64,000 nucleotides of DNA from Armigeres subalbatus (GCF_024139115.2 NC_085140.1:24504956-24568955), one strand, 5' to 3'. Counted from the stretch's first letter, positions 22,600-34,294 are shown. Numbers and translations: made by a program. Notes: generated by a model not told the origin, from the sequence alone.

Positions 22600-22770
22600 T
22601 TCCAGAGTCGATTCAAGTACGAGACACTGAAGACGGCCTTACTGTTGAGGTCGAAATACGTATCTGTCAAGATACAATTAAGTGGTGGAATTCAATGGGA
22701 TTGTATTAACTCGTCTTATGACAAGTGAAGACATTCCACTGAAAAGCTCAAAATAATTTTCTTAACCAGA
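22600..22770 (+). mobile_element. Repeat copy A carrying a hammerhead-like motif
   Basis: Shares about 100 bases with 37466-37592 (gagacactgaagacg through tcgtcttatgacaagtga). It continues into gaagacattccact...aaataattttc, seen also at 3975-4023. Partial inverse copy at 34851-34915. Possibly the terminal repeat of a Penelope-like retroelement, a group known to carry hammerheads; that assignment is inference. Confidence 0.6.
22617..22675 (+). ncRNA. Hammerhead ribozyme-like motif, type I, copy A
   Basis: Stem I: GTA (22617-22619)/TAC (22673-22675), an internal loop, then GACA (22623-22626)/TGTC (22665-22668). Core CTGAAGA (22627-22633, fits CUGANGA), one extra C (22634), stem II GGCC (22635-22638)/GGTC (22649-22652) with a 10-base loop, then GAAA (22653-22656). 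Stem III is the self-complementary ATAC/GTAT (22656-22663), and C22664 sits at the cleavage position (AUC). The inserted C before stem II departs from consensus, so activity is uncertain. Confidence 0.55.
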
Positions 22771-22779
22771 AGATTTCAC

Positions 22780-23180
22780 ATCGGGTTTCTTTAAGTATCC
22801 TTGAGTGATACACAAGTCGTACCGATTTGGTGGTTGCAACTAAAATGTAATCGAGTTCAGTTGCATATATGTTACAGAATCCATTACACAGCATGTGTGC
22901 TACTCGGATACCGTTCATAATCATGGAGGATTTTTTTCAGAACCTCTCGTTGATTTGCTTAGGAATTTCTCTGGAATCGTTCAGAGATTTGCTTCGGATT
23001 TCCTTAACGATTTATTTCAGAATACTTCAACGATTTGCTCTGGAATCCTTCGACAAATTACTTCGGAATCATTCGAAGATTTCCCTCTAAATCTCTCGAA
23101 GATTTGCTCCGGAATCCCTTAACGATTTGCTTCAATATTCCTGGAGTTTTCTCTGCGGAGTCCCGGCGGAATCCATGAAG
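22780..23180 (+). repeat. Degenerate TTTGCTNNGGAATNNTT minisatellite
   Basis: Roughly 24-36-base irregular repetition of gatttgcttcggaatccttc-like words between about 22920 and 23175. Related in style to the AATTCC minisatellites. No gene. Confidence 0.5.
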
Positions 23181-23182
23181 AA

Positions 23183-25620
23183 ATGTTGCATTATTTTTCT
23201 CATCTTTCATCGATTCCAATAAGTTTGATATCGTCCGCAAAGCCCAGGAGCATATGCGACCGTGTGATGATGGTGCCATTACTCTGCACGCCAGATCTCC
23301 TAATAGCGCCCTCGAATGCAATTTTGAACAATAAATTCGAAAGCGCATCACCCTGCGTCAATCCGTCTAAGATCACAAAGAGGTTGACATTTCGTCTGCA
23401 ATCCGGATACTTGATTTCGAGCCACCCAGCGTTGCACGTATCAGTCTAACCAGTTTCAAGGAAAACCATGTTCGGACATTATCTGTCACAGCTCATTTCA
23501 TTTCACTGCATCGTACACCGCGTTGGAATCAATGCACAGATGATGCGTCTGCAAGTTGTACTCCCAGAATTTATCAAAAATCATTCGCAGGCTAAACATC
23601 TGATCCGTCGATTATCGGCCCTCACGAAAACCTGCCTGGTATTCGCCAACGAAGGACTCCTCAAGCGGTCTCAGTCTGTTAAACAGGATACGCGACATGG
23701 TTTTGTACGCCGAGTTCAGAAGGGTTGGCACACTCTAGTCTGTGCCCTTTCTTATAGTTTGGGCAATGGGCATATGAAGCCATCCAACCAGCCGGCAGGC
23801 AGTTCTTCATCCTCCCATATTTTCCTTCCGTGTTTGAGAAGCTCGACCGCGATTTCGTCCTTCCCAGCAGCTTTGCTGTTTTTCAGCTCATTTAGAGCCT
23901 TCTTTACCTCTTACCTCCGTCGTTGGAGGTTCCACAGCTTGACCGTTGCCGACTATGTCCATCATGCTCCTTAATACACCTTCATTTTCACCATTCAACA
24001 AATCTTCGAAGTGCTCCTTCCTCCTGGCTGCCACCAGTATTGTCTGTCAGCCAATTCCCTCTCGGTCATTGCACATGGCGGGTACTGGCGCAGTCTAATG
24101 CAGCGTGCCATTGAGAGTTGCGTAAAATCTCAGCATATCGTTACAATCCATGTTCTCCTGCGCTTCACACACTGTAATCATGTTGCATATATTTTTCGGC
24201 AATGGATTCGTTTCTCTTCTGTCCTTGCTGCACTGTACTGCTCTCTATTGCAACGGGTATGAACCACTAGCATTCGACTCCTAGCAACATTTTTCTCGTC
24301 CATCACTCGCTGGCACTCCTCATCAAACCAACCATTTCACAACTTCGTGGATATTTTTACACAATCTCTTGGCGTCACCAGATCCGATGGCATCTCCTAT
24401 CCGCTCGTCCAGCTTTCTGTGGTACTGTTCAGCAACCCCTTCAACTGCCAAGGGATAGATATTGAAACGTATCGTTCCGTTATTTCATAAATTCGTGACG
24501 CCCGAGAATGTCGTCCGTCGACCAGCACGTGGTCTATCTGTGAGCAAGTTTCTCCACTCGGATGTTGCCAGGTGTGTTGACGAAAGTTCTTACGTTCGAA
24601 GTATGTACTGCTTATTGCCATCCCTCTAGCAGCAGTAAAGGTTACAGGTCGCAGACCATTATCGTTGGTACAGGAATGAAGGCTTTCCGTACCAATGACA
24701 GGACGAAAGAAACTTTCTCTTCCAATCTGCGCATTTGCATCTCCGATGACAATCTTTACATCGTGTGTTGGGCACTCTCCGTAGGCCCTATCAAGGCTCT
24801 CATAGAACTCATCCTTCACGTCATCAGGATTATCGTTCGTTGGGGCATAGATGCTGATCAGGCTATAGTTGAAGAATTTGCCCTTCATTCTCAACACGCA
24901 AATGCTTAAATGGTCGCTTATCGGCTTCCACCGGATAATACGCTTCATCTGCTTCCCGATCACCATGAAGCCAACTCCTCGTTCTGCTCTGTCACTGCCG
25001 CTATAGTAGATGTGGTACTTCAATGAAGTGTTCGCGATGTGATCCACCGCCCGGAATTCACGTTCTCCAGTTCTGGGCCACCGTATTTCCTGGATTGCTG
25101 CCACACTCACGCCGACCTTCTGCAGCTCACGAGCTACGTGTTAGTTCACGTTCCAAGATCCGACTTTCCAATCGTTGTCCTTTATTCGTTTCCGGGTCTG
25201 TTGCCGTTGAATCAATCCGTTTGCTCTACTTTTGCCTTTCTTGGTAACTGTAGAATCTTTGGTAGGCTACCTTACCATGGTTGCGCTACCTACATCGCGT
25301 TGAAGGGGCTGCCTTCTCGATGCTGACACGATGCAACATCGTGTGCACAGTGTAGTTTAGAATCATCGCTAGTACTTGGACGATGATCAGCCGCTCCTAG
25401 GATGGAGAACAGACGCTGCTGTGAGCCGCTCCTAACATGGAGAACAGACACTCGATCAGATTTGCACCTCCGGAGAGAAGCAAATCCCCCCTTCCCTGTC
25501 AGCATACGACCACAGTTCCCACCGGAGTTGATTACCCGATCGTCCCTAAAGTTGCTCGTATCCCGGTCAGCGCCACTAGGAGGTAGGAATAGGAGTGGCT
25601 GGGTAAGAGGCTAAGGACCG
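23183..25620 (-). pseudogene. RTE-clade LINE, 5' region to RT, decayed
   Basis: Minus-strand RTE-type element (endonuclease of the craniofacial-development-protein-2-like type). Endonuclease, 24397-25200: GSWNVN, then an in-frame TAA, then AAIQEIRW, SIYAPTND, IGDANAQIG and SQIDHVLVDGRHS. The longest open part is 24397-25110 (237 codons). The RT follows in broken frames: NSKAAGKDEIAVELL near 23870, GLTQGDALSNLLF near 23355, FADD near 23240. It stops at about 23183 without the RT C-terminus or 3' tail, so the 3' end was lost by deletion, since LINE truncation normally removes the 5' end. Many stops; dead. Confidence 0.8.
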
Positions 25621-25629
25621 TAAAATGGG

Positions 25630-26110
25630 GTCTAAAATACCTGTTATTTAAATTAACAATATTTTGATATTTTCTAAATCAAATTTTAACAATATATCCT
25701 GCTCCATTTTTCTTGACCCCTGAGCAGTGTTGAGAATTAGTTTTCGGTGTCATAGAACTAATGTGTTAAAAACTTTTTCAAAATTATCTCCAATTCATGA
25801 TTTTGATACACTCCAGTCGCTTTACTTCTCAATATATCTAAATTTCAGAGAATTTCGAACTACTATTCTTTGAGTTACATATACAATTGGGCATTGTTTG
25901 AGTAACTGCATATTCATTTTTTTAGGGAATTTGTAGTGCTACTTTGCCCACAAATCTCAATAGATGAACAACATAACCGAAAATGAATACTAGCTGAGTA
26001 TGGCCGGGGCATTATGACCAACCAAATTGAATATTTCTCCTGAAATTTGGTTAAATATGCCAAAATATTCAAGTTGGTGTTCCTGAAGCAATGTCAGGAA
26101 GAAACCAAGA
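25630..26110. other. No recognisable feature
   Basis: AT-rich, no ORF, no terminal repeats seen. Confidence 0.45.
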
Positions 26111-26119
26111 TTTTGTTTT

Positions 26120-26630
26120 TTTAACTTACAGGCAATTTTATTAGGAATTCCTTTGTAAAATTCTATGAGAATTTCTGCAGAAATTCATATATGTATTCTT
26201 CCTAAAATCCATCCAAGTTCTCTTTAGGAAATTCCTTTAGTAAAACAATACAATATTCCTGCAGGAATTTATTCGGAACAATAATGAACTCGTTTCCGAT
26301 TGATATCCTGAAAGATTTTTTTAAAGGAATTTTCGAGGGAATTCCTGAAGTAATGTCAGAAAGAGTTTATGAAGGCATTTTCGGTAAAATATTTGAAGGA
26401 ATTTCCGGAAGAACTTTGGGAACTGCAGAAATTCTCGAAGAAAAATCAGTAGGAACCTTTTAGGAAATTTCAAACAGAAATTTCCTAACAGAATTTCCGA
26501 ATGCATCCCAAAAGCAATTTGAGAAGGAATTTTTAAGGAGTTTTGAATGAATTTCTGAAGAGATCCCAAACAAAATCAAAAGAAATGGAAAATGTTGTGA
26601 AAGAATTCCAGAGGGAAATGGCCAACATTT
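26120..26630 (+). repeat. AATTCC-type degenerate minisatellite
   Basis: Irregular gaaggaattttcggaag/ggaattcct words with a period of roughly 24-36. It resumes at 27425-27530 and 29760-30540, i.e. on both sides of the RTE insertions. Confidence 0.55.
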
Positions 26631-26668
26631 TCTTCCTAAAGTTACCTATACCTATACCTACGATGGTA

Positions 26669-26934
26669 GTACCACAGACAAACAGACGTAACAGTTTGAA
26701 CATTTGTTTAAATAATCCATCGCTCAACTCATCTACCACCATCTTGCGAGCATGTTACACGAAACACTATTTCGTATGACATTGTCACCAGAAGGCGCTG
26801 TAGTGAAATGTCAAACTCGAAGGATTACGATGATAGCGCCTCTAGTTGTGAAACGCGCAATCAGTCAAATTCAAATTGATCGTTGAAGTCATGGTCGATG
26901 GCAATTTCTCTAGTGTTACGTCTGTTTGTCTGTG
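26669..26934. mobile_element. MITE with CACAGACAAACAGACGTAAC ends
   Basis: Left CACAGACAAACAGACGTAAC and right, inverted, perfect 20 bases. 266 bp, non-coding. Flanks ggtagtac and ggtcgtac agree in 7 of 8 positions. A second copy, split by a hAT, is at 49805-50631. Confidence 0.8.
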
Positions 26935-26949
26935 GTCGTACACTCCGTG

Positions 26950-27415
26950 TTGGCCGGAGCAAAACTGAATGTAATTTCCTATTCCAGGTCGCTCTTTCTT
27001 GTGCCGCCAGTCGCCAGTACCAGGACCAGGGACACCGGCTGCACGCGCATCTTCCTCGATTGCACACAGCCAACGAGTGCGGGGTCTACCCCGGAGCCAA
27101 CGTCCCCTTCCAGGTTCTCTGGTGTCTCTTCCGGCATACGCACTACATGTTCAGCCCACTGTAATCTGCCCTATTTTATCAGCCGGCCTATGTCTGCATT
27201 TTTGAACACTTGGTACAACTCGTGATACATTCATTCGTGTACGCCATTTACCATTTTCTACCACGCCGCCTAGTATTGAGTGCTGTATTTTCCGCTCAAA
27301 CACTCCGAGAATTCGATAGTCTGCATCTTTTAACGTTCATGCTACAGGGCGACTGGACGAATCAACGATGTGTACAGAGTTAGTTTTGCAGGGTCTGTAG
27401 GTAGCTTATTTAAGT
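26950..27415 (-). pseudogene. RTE LINE C-terminal fragment, decayed
   Basis: Minus-strand reading in shifting frames shows the RTE C-terminus: a weak TLVYTSLIRPVAL, MYHELYQVFKNADIGRLI and LQWAEHVVRMPEETPENLEG. It is 5'-truncated at about 27415. Separate from the minus-strand RTE at 23183-25620, because its 3' end faces that element's 5' end. Confidence 0.65.
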
Positions 27416-27529
27416 TACCATTTACTGGATTTAATTGTTACTGGAGGAATTTTCAAAGGATTACCCGGAAAAATTCTCAAGAAATTGCTTGATGTAGTTT
27501 TGAAAGAATTCCTATGGGAATTTCAGGTA

Positions 27530-29661
27530 AAATTGTCAAGGAACTTGCCCTGCGCTCAAAACTATCCGTCATTAACAATGTTCGGTACCGACGACCGCCG
27601 CGGTACGACCTAGAGCGACTGAAGCAACCTGATGTCGCCATTGCATACGCGCAGCATCTCGAGGCAGCGTTGCCGGAAGAGGGTGAGCTCGATGGGGCCC
27701 CTCTTGTGGACTGCTGGAATACAGTTAAAGCAGCCATTAATGACGCAGCGGAGAACAACGTCGGGTATGTGGGACGAAGTCGACGGAACGATTGGTTCGA
27801 CGAAGAGTCCAGACAGATTCTGGAGGAGAAGGACGCAGCGCGGGCGGTCGCGCTGCAGCAAGGTACCCGGCAGAACGTGGAACGTGGAGACAGCAGACCC
27901 GCATTTTTCAGGAGAAAAAACGCCGCCTGTAAGAAGCGGAGTGCGAGGAGATGGAACAGCTGTGCCGTTCTCAAGAAACACGCAAGTTCTACCAGAAGCT
28001 CAACGCATTCCGCGAAGGCTCCATATCGCAAGCCGATATGTGCAGGGATAATGATGGGAGCATCTTGGCGGACGAACGTGTCGAAAGGTGGAAGCAGTAC
28101 AGCCAGTGAAAGTCAAGGCAGCGGAGGAGATGACTACGTCAGTTCGACGGTGGAAGCCAACCAGCCCCCACCTTGAGGGAAGTTAAGGATGCCATCCAAC
28201 AGCTAAAGACCAATAAAGCAGCTGGTAAGGATGGTATCGGAGCTGAGCTCATTAAGATGGGCCCGGAAAAGCTAGCCACTTGCCTGCACAAATTGATAGT
28301 CCGAATCTGGGAAACTGAACAGCTACCGGAGGAGTGGAAGGAAGGGGTTATATGCCCCATCTACAAGAAAGGCGACAAGCTGGAATATGATAACTTTCGA
28401 GCGATCACCATCCTTAATGCCGCCTACAAAGTGATATCCCAGATCATCTTCCGTCGTCTGTCACCATTAGTGAACGAGTTCGTGGGAAGTTATCAAGCTT
28501 GCTTCGTTGACGGCCGGTCGACAACGGACCAAATCTTTACTGTACGGCAAATCCTTCAACAATGCCGTGAATACCAGGTCCCAACGCACCATCTGTTCGT
28601 TGATTTTAAGGCGGCATACGACAGTATAGACCGCGTAGAGCTATGGAAATTATGGACGAGAACAGCTTCCTGGGAAGCTTACCAGACTGATCAAAGCAAC
28701 GGTGGATGGTGTGCAAAACTGTGTGAAGATTTCGGGCGAACACTCTACTTCGTTCGAATCGCGCCGAGGACTAAGACAAGGTGATGGACTTTCGTGCCTG
28801 TTGTTCAACATTGCGCTAGAAGGTGTCATGCGGAGAGCCGGGTGTAACAGCCGTGATTTTCAACAGATCCAGTCAATTCATTTGTTTCGCGGATGACATG
28901 GACATTGTCGGCCGAACATTTGCAAAGGTGGCAGAACTATACACCCGCCTGAAACGTGAAGCAACAAAAGCTGGACTGGTGGTGAATGCGTCAAAGACAA
29001 AGTACATGCTTGTGGGTGGAACCGAGCGCGACAGGGCCCGCCTGGGAAGCAGTGTTACGATAGACGGGGATACCTTCGAGGTGGTCGAGGAATTCGTCTA
29101 CCTCGGATCCTTGCTAACGGCTGATAACAATGTTAGTCGTGAAATACGAAAGCGCATCATCTGTGGAAGTTGGGCCTACTACGGGCTCCAGAAGAAAATT
29201 CGCCACCGCACCAAATGTGTCATGTACAAGACGCTAATAAGACCGGTTGTCCTCTACGGACATGAAACATGGACAATGCTCGAGGAGGACTTGCAAGCAC
29301 TCGGAGTATTCGAGAGACAGGTGCTTAGGACCATCTTTGGCGGTGTGCAAGAAGACGGTGTGTGGCGGTTAAGAATGAACCACGAGCTCGCCCAACTCTA
29401 CGGCGAACCCAGTATCCAGAAGGTAGCTAAAGCCGGAAGGGTAAGATGGGCAGGACATGTTGCAAAAATGCTGGACACCAAGCCTGCAAAGATGGTGTTT
29501 GCCTCCGATCCGGCAGACCAGGTACAAAACGACTTGGCGAGCGCGGGACGTATTTGAGGACGGAGAGATGCGGCCTCGAACCGTGTATTGTGGCGTCAAA
29601 TAGTTGATTCAATGTTATCTGTTTAGATGTAGACTAAGTAAATGAATGAAATGAATGAATG
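27530..29661 (+). pseudogene. RTE LINE, RT and C-terminus, 5'-truncated and frameshifted
   Basis: Plus-strand RTE element lacking the endonuclease. A linker (27541-28110) precedes the RT, 28173-28660, with NKAAGKDGIGAELIKMG, YDNFRAITILN and FVDFKAAYDSID (motif A). After frame changes near 28660 and 28800 follow LRQGDGLSCLLFNIALEGV (motif B) and CFADDMDIVGRT (motif C, about 28885). The C-terminal part (28900-29557) has LVVNASKTKYMLVGG, FVYLGSLLTADNN, LIRPVVLYGHETWTMLE and RWAGHVAKM. The 3' end is a short atga tandem repeat (29640-29661), as usual for RTE. Better preserved than the two minus-strand copies but not intact. Confidence 0.85.
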
Positions 29662-29759
29662 TGCTGATTTTCAACAGTTTTGACAGAAATCTCGGCAAGA
29701 AACATGTTTGCCGAGACACGGCAACATTTTGCTGAGATCACGATAAAAAAAAATTAAGT

Positions 29760-30540
29760 TTGTAAGAATTTCTGAAGGAATTTCCACATGAATTTTTGTA
29801 GGAATATCCGGAAGCATTCCTTTTTAAAAAAGCACAGTTTTAAAGTGTTCGTAAAGAAATTTAGAAATAAATTCCTGAAAAAAATCCAAGGAATTCCTGA
29901 ATCATTTTCCCAAAGTATTTCCAATAGAAGCATAAGTACTACAACGCTAGTGGTGCTGTAGACATGAAAAACATTTTGTCAAGCCTATCTTGCCGTTTGT
30001 TGACCATCGTGTTGTAGTGCAAATTTGGTTTCATCGCCTTTACATTTATGGCATCGATAATTTGGCTGCTGGTTCCAAGCAAACTAGACGCGAGCGGGAG
30101 CGACATTAGCAATCTTATACTTTTGCATCAACTGTATTCTCGAACGAGTTTCTAAAGAAATGTTCAAAGGATCTTCTGAAGGAGTTTTCAAAGGAATCCC
30201 TTGAAACATTCCCGAATGAATTTAAAAAACAAATTATGGACCCCCTAAAGGAATCCCCAGATGGTTTTCTGAAGGAATTCCCGAAAAAAGTAATTACCGA
30301 AATAAGAAATTTCGAAAAAAAATCTTAAATTTATTTCCGAAGAAATATCTAAACGACGGAATTTCTCAATTGATTTCTGGAAGATTTTTCAATTAGAGCA
30401 ATTTTTGAAGAAATACCAGAAGGAATTTCAGAAGGAGTTTTTTTGATTAACAGCTCAAGCTATTTCTGGATGTACTTGCTAAGGAAATCCAGGAGCTATT
30501 TATCAAAGAATTTCTTTAGTAATTTATGAGAAAAAATATT
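29760..30540 (+). repeat. AATTCC-type degenerate minisatellite
   Basis: Words such as gaaggaatttcc and ggaattcccgaa repeat irregularly. A short unrelated block lies at 29940-30120. Confidence 0.55.
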
Positions 30541-30893
30541 TTTTGCAATATTTACTTTTTGAATTGATTATTTTGCAGCAAAAATCTATATATGGCACGT
30601 TTGAATTTATCTGGTAACTAATGTAAAGCCCCTAGAAATAACCTGGAAAAATCATGAAATTTTGTTTGTAGACCAGACTCCCTGCATGCAAAGTAAAGCT
30701 TCAAAAGTATGTGGCTCAGGCCGGACTCGATTATCCGGAGTGTTAAAAAAAAATCACTCCGGATAATCGAACCCTCCGGAAAATCGAGCCATTTTTTGTT
30801 GCCGCTGAAAATTTACTTTTTGCTCAAATAATCTTTATTCTAGTTATATAAAATCTAATAAAATATCCCGTTGGTCCGTTCATGGGTTCTAAC

Positions 30894-31931
30894 CAGTGTT
30901 GTAAAATGTCATTTGCATTCGTTTGTAAAATTTTCCCTGATCTTTTAACAGAAGTTAGCTATTAATTCTTGATGTATGACGAACTTATAGCGCTCAAATG
31001 TGCCTACAACTTTGTCGAACAAGACATTGCTGTAAATATGTAATCTGGGATGTGGGAGGCAAAATGTCATTCAAATGACGTTATGTCAAATGACACGTGA
31101 TATTTTGGAGAGTTTTCACTCTCCAGCCTTAGATGTTATATTTAGGGAAATGTACCCTAGAACAAAAATATAGCCCTACTCAAGCATTATGGGTACATCT
31201 AAAATTATGATGTGAATTTTACTTCTGAAGAATGTTATGAACAAATTAAGCGGGCTTGTTCGTCATATGGCTACTGCTTCTGCCTCATACGCAGGAGGTC
31301 GTGGGTTCAATCCCAGGTCCGTTCCATTTTCCTACACTTTGTATCTTTCTATATATTTCTCATGTTCTAGCAATCGCTAGAACTGGAAATGGACTTCCAT
31401 ACCGTTTCCCTTACTATTCCTATACCTTCTTCAACTTGAGTATTCTAACAGTAATCTGCTAGAATTGGAAATGAACTATAGAGCTCGTTTCCAACATCCA
31501 ATTAGAAATTCCATCAGTTGCTTTCTCCTATCTATCACATTGGCAGCTCGTTAACCAAAACGGACCTCGAACTCTCGAACCTAACCCAAAAATTCCAACA
31601 AACTCCGCATGGACTCGTGGCAAGTGCAGAGGTATATTCGGCTTACAGTGGGCGAGTGATTGCATCATCATTTCCTCCATCTTCCCTACATTGACTTGCA
31701 TTCTGACGTGGCAGGCGCCAGTATGACCTAAAAAAAGAGATCACCAGTACTTGTACATAGAAGATGTGTGCTAATCCCAAGCAAACATCTGTTGGTTCCC
31801 TGTGCAAGAACAGCTGATCTGGTCATAATGGAGTAGCAACTACGGGCAGTCAATCAAGCTCAAGCTCAAGCACAAGAATGTTATGAACAAAAATTAGTCA
31901 AATGACATGCAGATGACATTTTACAAGTCTG
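30894..31931. mobile_element. hAT-type non-autonomous element (CAGTGTTGTAAAATGTCAT ends)
   Basis: The left end cagtgttgtaaaatgtcatt is mirrored by aatg-type tgacattttacaagtctg on the right. Perfect 8-bp duplication gttctaac (30886-30893, 31932-31939). The 1038-bp interior contains a SINE and no transposase. Confidence 0.85.
31246..31873 (+). mobile_element. tRNA-Met-derived SINE with 18-bp TSD
   Basis: Flanked by the perfect 18-base repeat aagaatgttatgaacaaa (31228-31245, 31874-31891). The 5' head (31250-31325) keeps an anticodon arm tctgc/CTCATAC/gcagg with a CAT (Met) anticodon and a B box gggttcaatcc. The 3' end carries ttggttccctgtgcaag and caagct short repeats, like the truncated copy at 21602-21755. 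The family name (Feilai or other) is not assigned. The ORF in it is spurious. Confidence 0.8.
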
Positions 31932-31945
31932 GTTCTAACTACCGT

Positions 31946-32874
31946 TAGATGTCAGCGCCGATCCGAAAATCGTCGGTGGCGGCGTTTGTCATAATTTTAG
32001 TCGGTGATGGCTTGGCGATTTATTTATTACGTTCGTAACGTAATTATTTTTAAGACATTAACGGGAGAATCTTTTTATTTCGCCGGAAACATCTAATGAA
32101 CTGTCCCAGGAGATTCTTACAAGTTTTTCGAATTTTCAACAGGAAATGCTCTACAGTTTTCACCGGAATTTGAAATTTTCACGGGAATTTTTTTAGAAGT
32201 TTGCCAATTCCACTGGGCATGCATGCTTTGATTTTTATCTTTTCAAAAGACGAAAGGTCGTTTGGTTGAAAATCATTCAGTGAAAAGTCATTTGACCGAA
32301 TACTTGGCCGAATAATACGTTAAGCCGAAAGCTATCTAGCCGAATTCCATTTGTTCGATACGATTATGATGTGGAAAACGGTTTGACGGTACTACCAAAC
32401 TCGTCATTTGCCTAGGAAAGCCATATGCTCGAACAGGTCGTTTTGTCGAATAGGCCTTGTCGTCGAAAATTCCATTTGACCGAAACGGTAGTTTAGCAGG
32501 AAGGGCAAGTTGACCGAAAATGTTATTCGGCTTATCGGATTATATGGCGAAAAATGTCGACCCGTTCGGCCGAACGCCACTTTTCAACAAATGAGCTGTC
32601 GGAGTAAACGTCTTTTTCGGCCAAAATCCTTTCTTTTCAATTCTACATACAGATCTTCCAAATTTTTAAGGAAATTTACTTAGAATTTCAACGGTATTCA
32701 AAGGAAATTCTTCGGAATTTTTAATGAAAGTTCTTAGTTTTCCAAAAAGTTTTTTTGATTTCTCAACGAATAATTGTATGGAATTTTCAAGAAAAATAGC
32801 TTTTTTCACAAGAAATCCTCTAGAGTTTCAATGGGATTGCCATAAACTGTCGGCGGCGACGGCACACACTTCTA
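31946..32874. mobile_element. Compact hAT-like element of the GTGTGCGCC type
   Basis: Left tagatgtcagcgccgatcc and right, inverted, tagaagtgtgtgccg are diverged copies of the ends at 8189 and 18735. Flanks actaccgt and accaccgt match in 7 of 8, fitting a hAT duplication. Interior order: GGC-rich block, AATTTTC repeats, TTTGGCCGAA array (32260-32640), AATTTTC repeats, GGC-rich block: the same mirrored layering as 8189-18735 without the LTR and LINE. Confidence 0.65.
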
Positions 32875-33312
32875 ACCACCGTGTGGAGGAACTCAAAAAA
32901 ATGAAAACTTCTAAATGTTATCGTTAAGCACCAAGATTTTTCAGATGCAGTTGATGTTGTGGCTTATACATGTCGGGACCTTCCGAAAATTCAGGAACAT
33001 TCATGAAATAGAACAAAAAATAATGAATTTCATCGCATTGCACCATTTTACATTCTTATATCGGAATTTATTGCTTTTGTTTTATTCAATCTAAGGCCTC
33101 TGCAATACATAACATTCAGCTACATTCAGCTCGGTCTGTAGTTGCACGTCGTTAACTTTGTAGTCCACGAAGGGACCTCAAATCGATCCACCTTGCTCTT
33201 TGCGCACCTCGCCTTCTTGTCCTCTGCGGATCCCTATCAGGAACCATTTTCACCGGGTTATGCCCGACATTCTGAGCATGGCATTGTGTATGGATCACCT
33301 TAGACACCGAGG

Positions 33313-33445
33313 CAGTGGCGTAGCCAGGGGGGTGGTTTTGGGCATAAAACCCCCCCCAAAGACAAAATTTTTAGAAGAAATTATTTTTCGAAAAAAAAAA
33401 TATTCAGAAAACCCCCCCCAGACCAATTTTCTGGCTACGCCACTG
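33313..33445. mobile_element. hAT MITE (CAGTGGCGTAGCCAG ends)
   Basis: 133 bp with perfect 15-base inverted ends CAGTGGCGTAGCCAG and an exact 8-bp duplication caccgagg (33305-33312, 33446-33453). C-runs and G-runs lie just inside the ends. Confidence 0.9.
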
Positions 33446-33650
33446 CACCGAGGTATGAGGTATCTAAAAAAATTGTATGGATTGTTACACTTCAGGAAAC
33501 CCCCTCCCCCTCTAAGCTTTACGTAATTTACGGATGTTCCCTAAACACAAGGATTTTTCAGCGCCATTTGTTGTTACTATGAATATAGAACTGGTGTTCT
33601 ATACATGGACCACCGTTGGTGAAATAATTATTTTTCATATAAATATTGAG

Positions 33651-33812
33651 GCTGTTCACAAATTACGTAACGCTGGAGGGAGAGGGAGGGGGTCACGGCC
33701 GTGCGTTACGATTCATACAAACCAATTAAATCTTCCATATAAAAAGCGTTACGAGGGGGAGAATGGAGGTCTAAAATCTTCAAATTTAGCGTTACGTTAT
33801 TTGTGAATGAAT
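33651..33812. mobile_element. MITE a, CTGTTCACAAATTACGTAAC type
   Basis: Left gctgttcacaaattacgtaa and right ttacgttatttgtgaatga are inverted; GGAGGGGG lies inside. About 160 bp. A partial relative occupies 33455-33545. Confidence 0.7.
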
Positions 33813-33964
33813 CCATTCCGGATATTCCGAAGGACCATTTGGTGGCATGAATCACAATGTCAATGCTGTACTCAGAATGTACATACGAATGATTAAAAAA
33901 ATATCGGAGATTTGAATTGAAATTCATAAAATGACCAATTATGAATGTTCTTGATTTCTGTTCC

Positions 33965-34128
33965 CTTAGGGTTCTTTCACAAAATCCGTAACGTTGAATT
34001 TGATAATTTTGATACCCCACCCTCCCTCTCGTAACTTACGGAAGGTTTTTTTTTTGTGTGGATCGAACCCTTGGTCTGACTTCCTTATTTCCCCTAAAAC
34101 GTTACGTAATTTGTGAACAGTCCCTTAG
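33965..34128. mobile_element. MITE b, same superfamily
   Basis: Left agggttctttcacaaaatcc and right cgtaatttgtgaacagtccc are inverted. Its right end directly abuts MITE c. Confidence 0.65.
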
Positions 34129-34294
34129 GGGAGATCCATTAATTACGTAATGCAAAAATTGGCCATTTTCAACCCCCCTCCCGCTATGTCACACTTTTTG
34201 TATGAATCATTGCAAATTTTTGTATGGATTGTCACACTTCGGGCAAACCCCGCTCCCCCCTCTTAGCGTTACATAATTTATGGATGCTCCCTTA
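34127..34294. mobile_element. MITE c, same superfamily
   Basis: Left aggggagatccattaattac and right acataatttatggatgctcc are inverted. Another member is at 42386-42512. Confidence 0.65.

Noticed and set aside
33313..33445. Rho-independent-like hairpin with C/G runs
   Set aside because: This is eukaryotic DNA; the hairpin is a hAT MITE with an exact 8-bp duplication.
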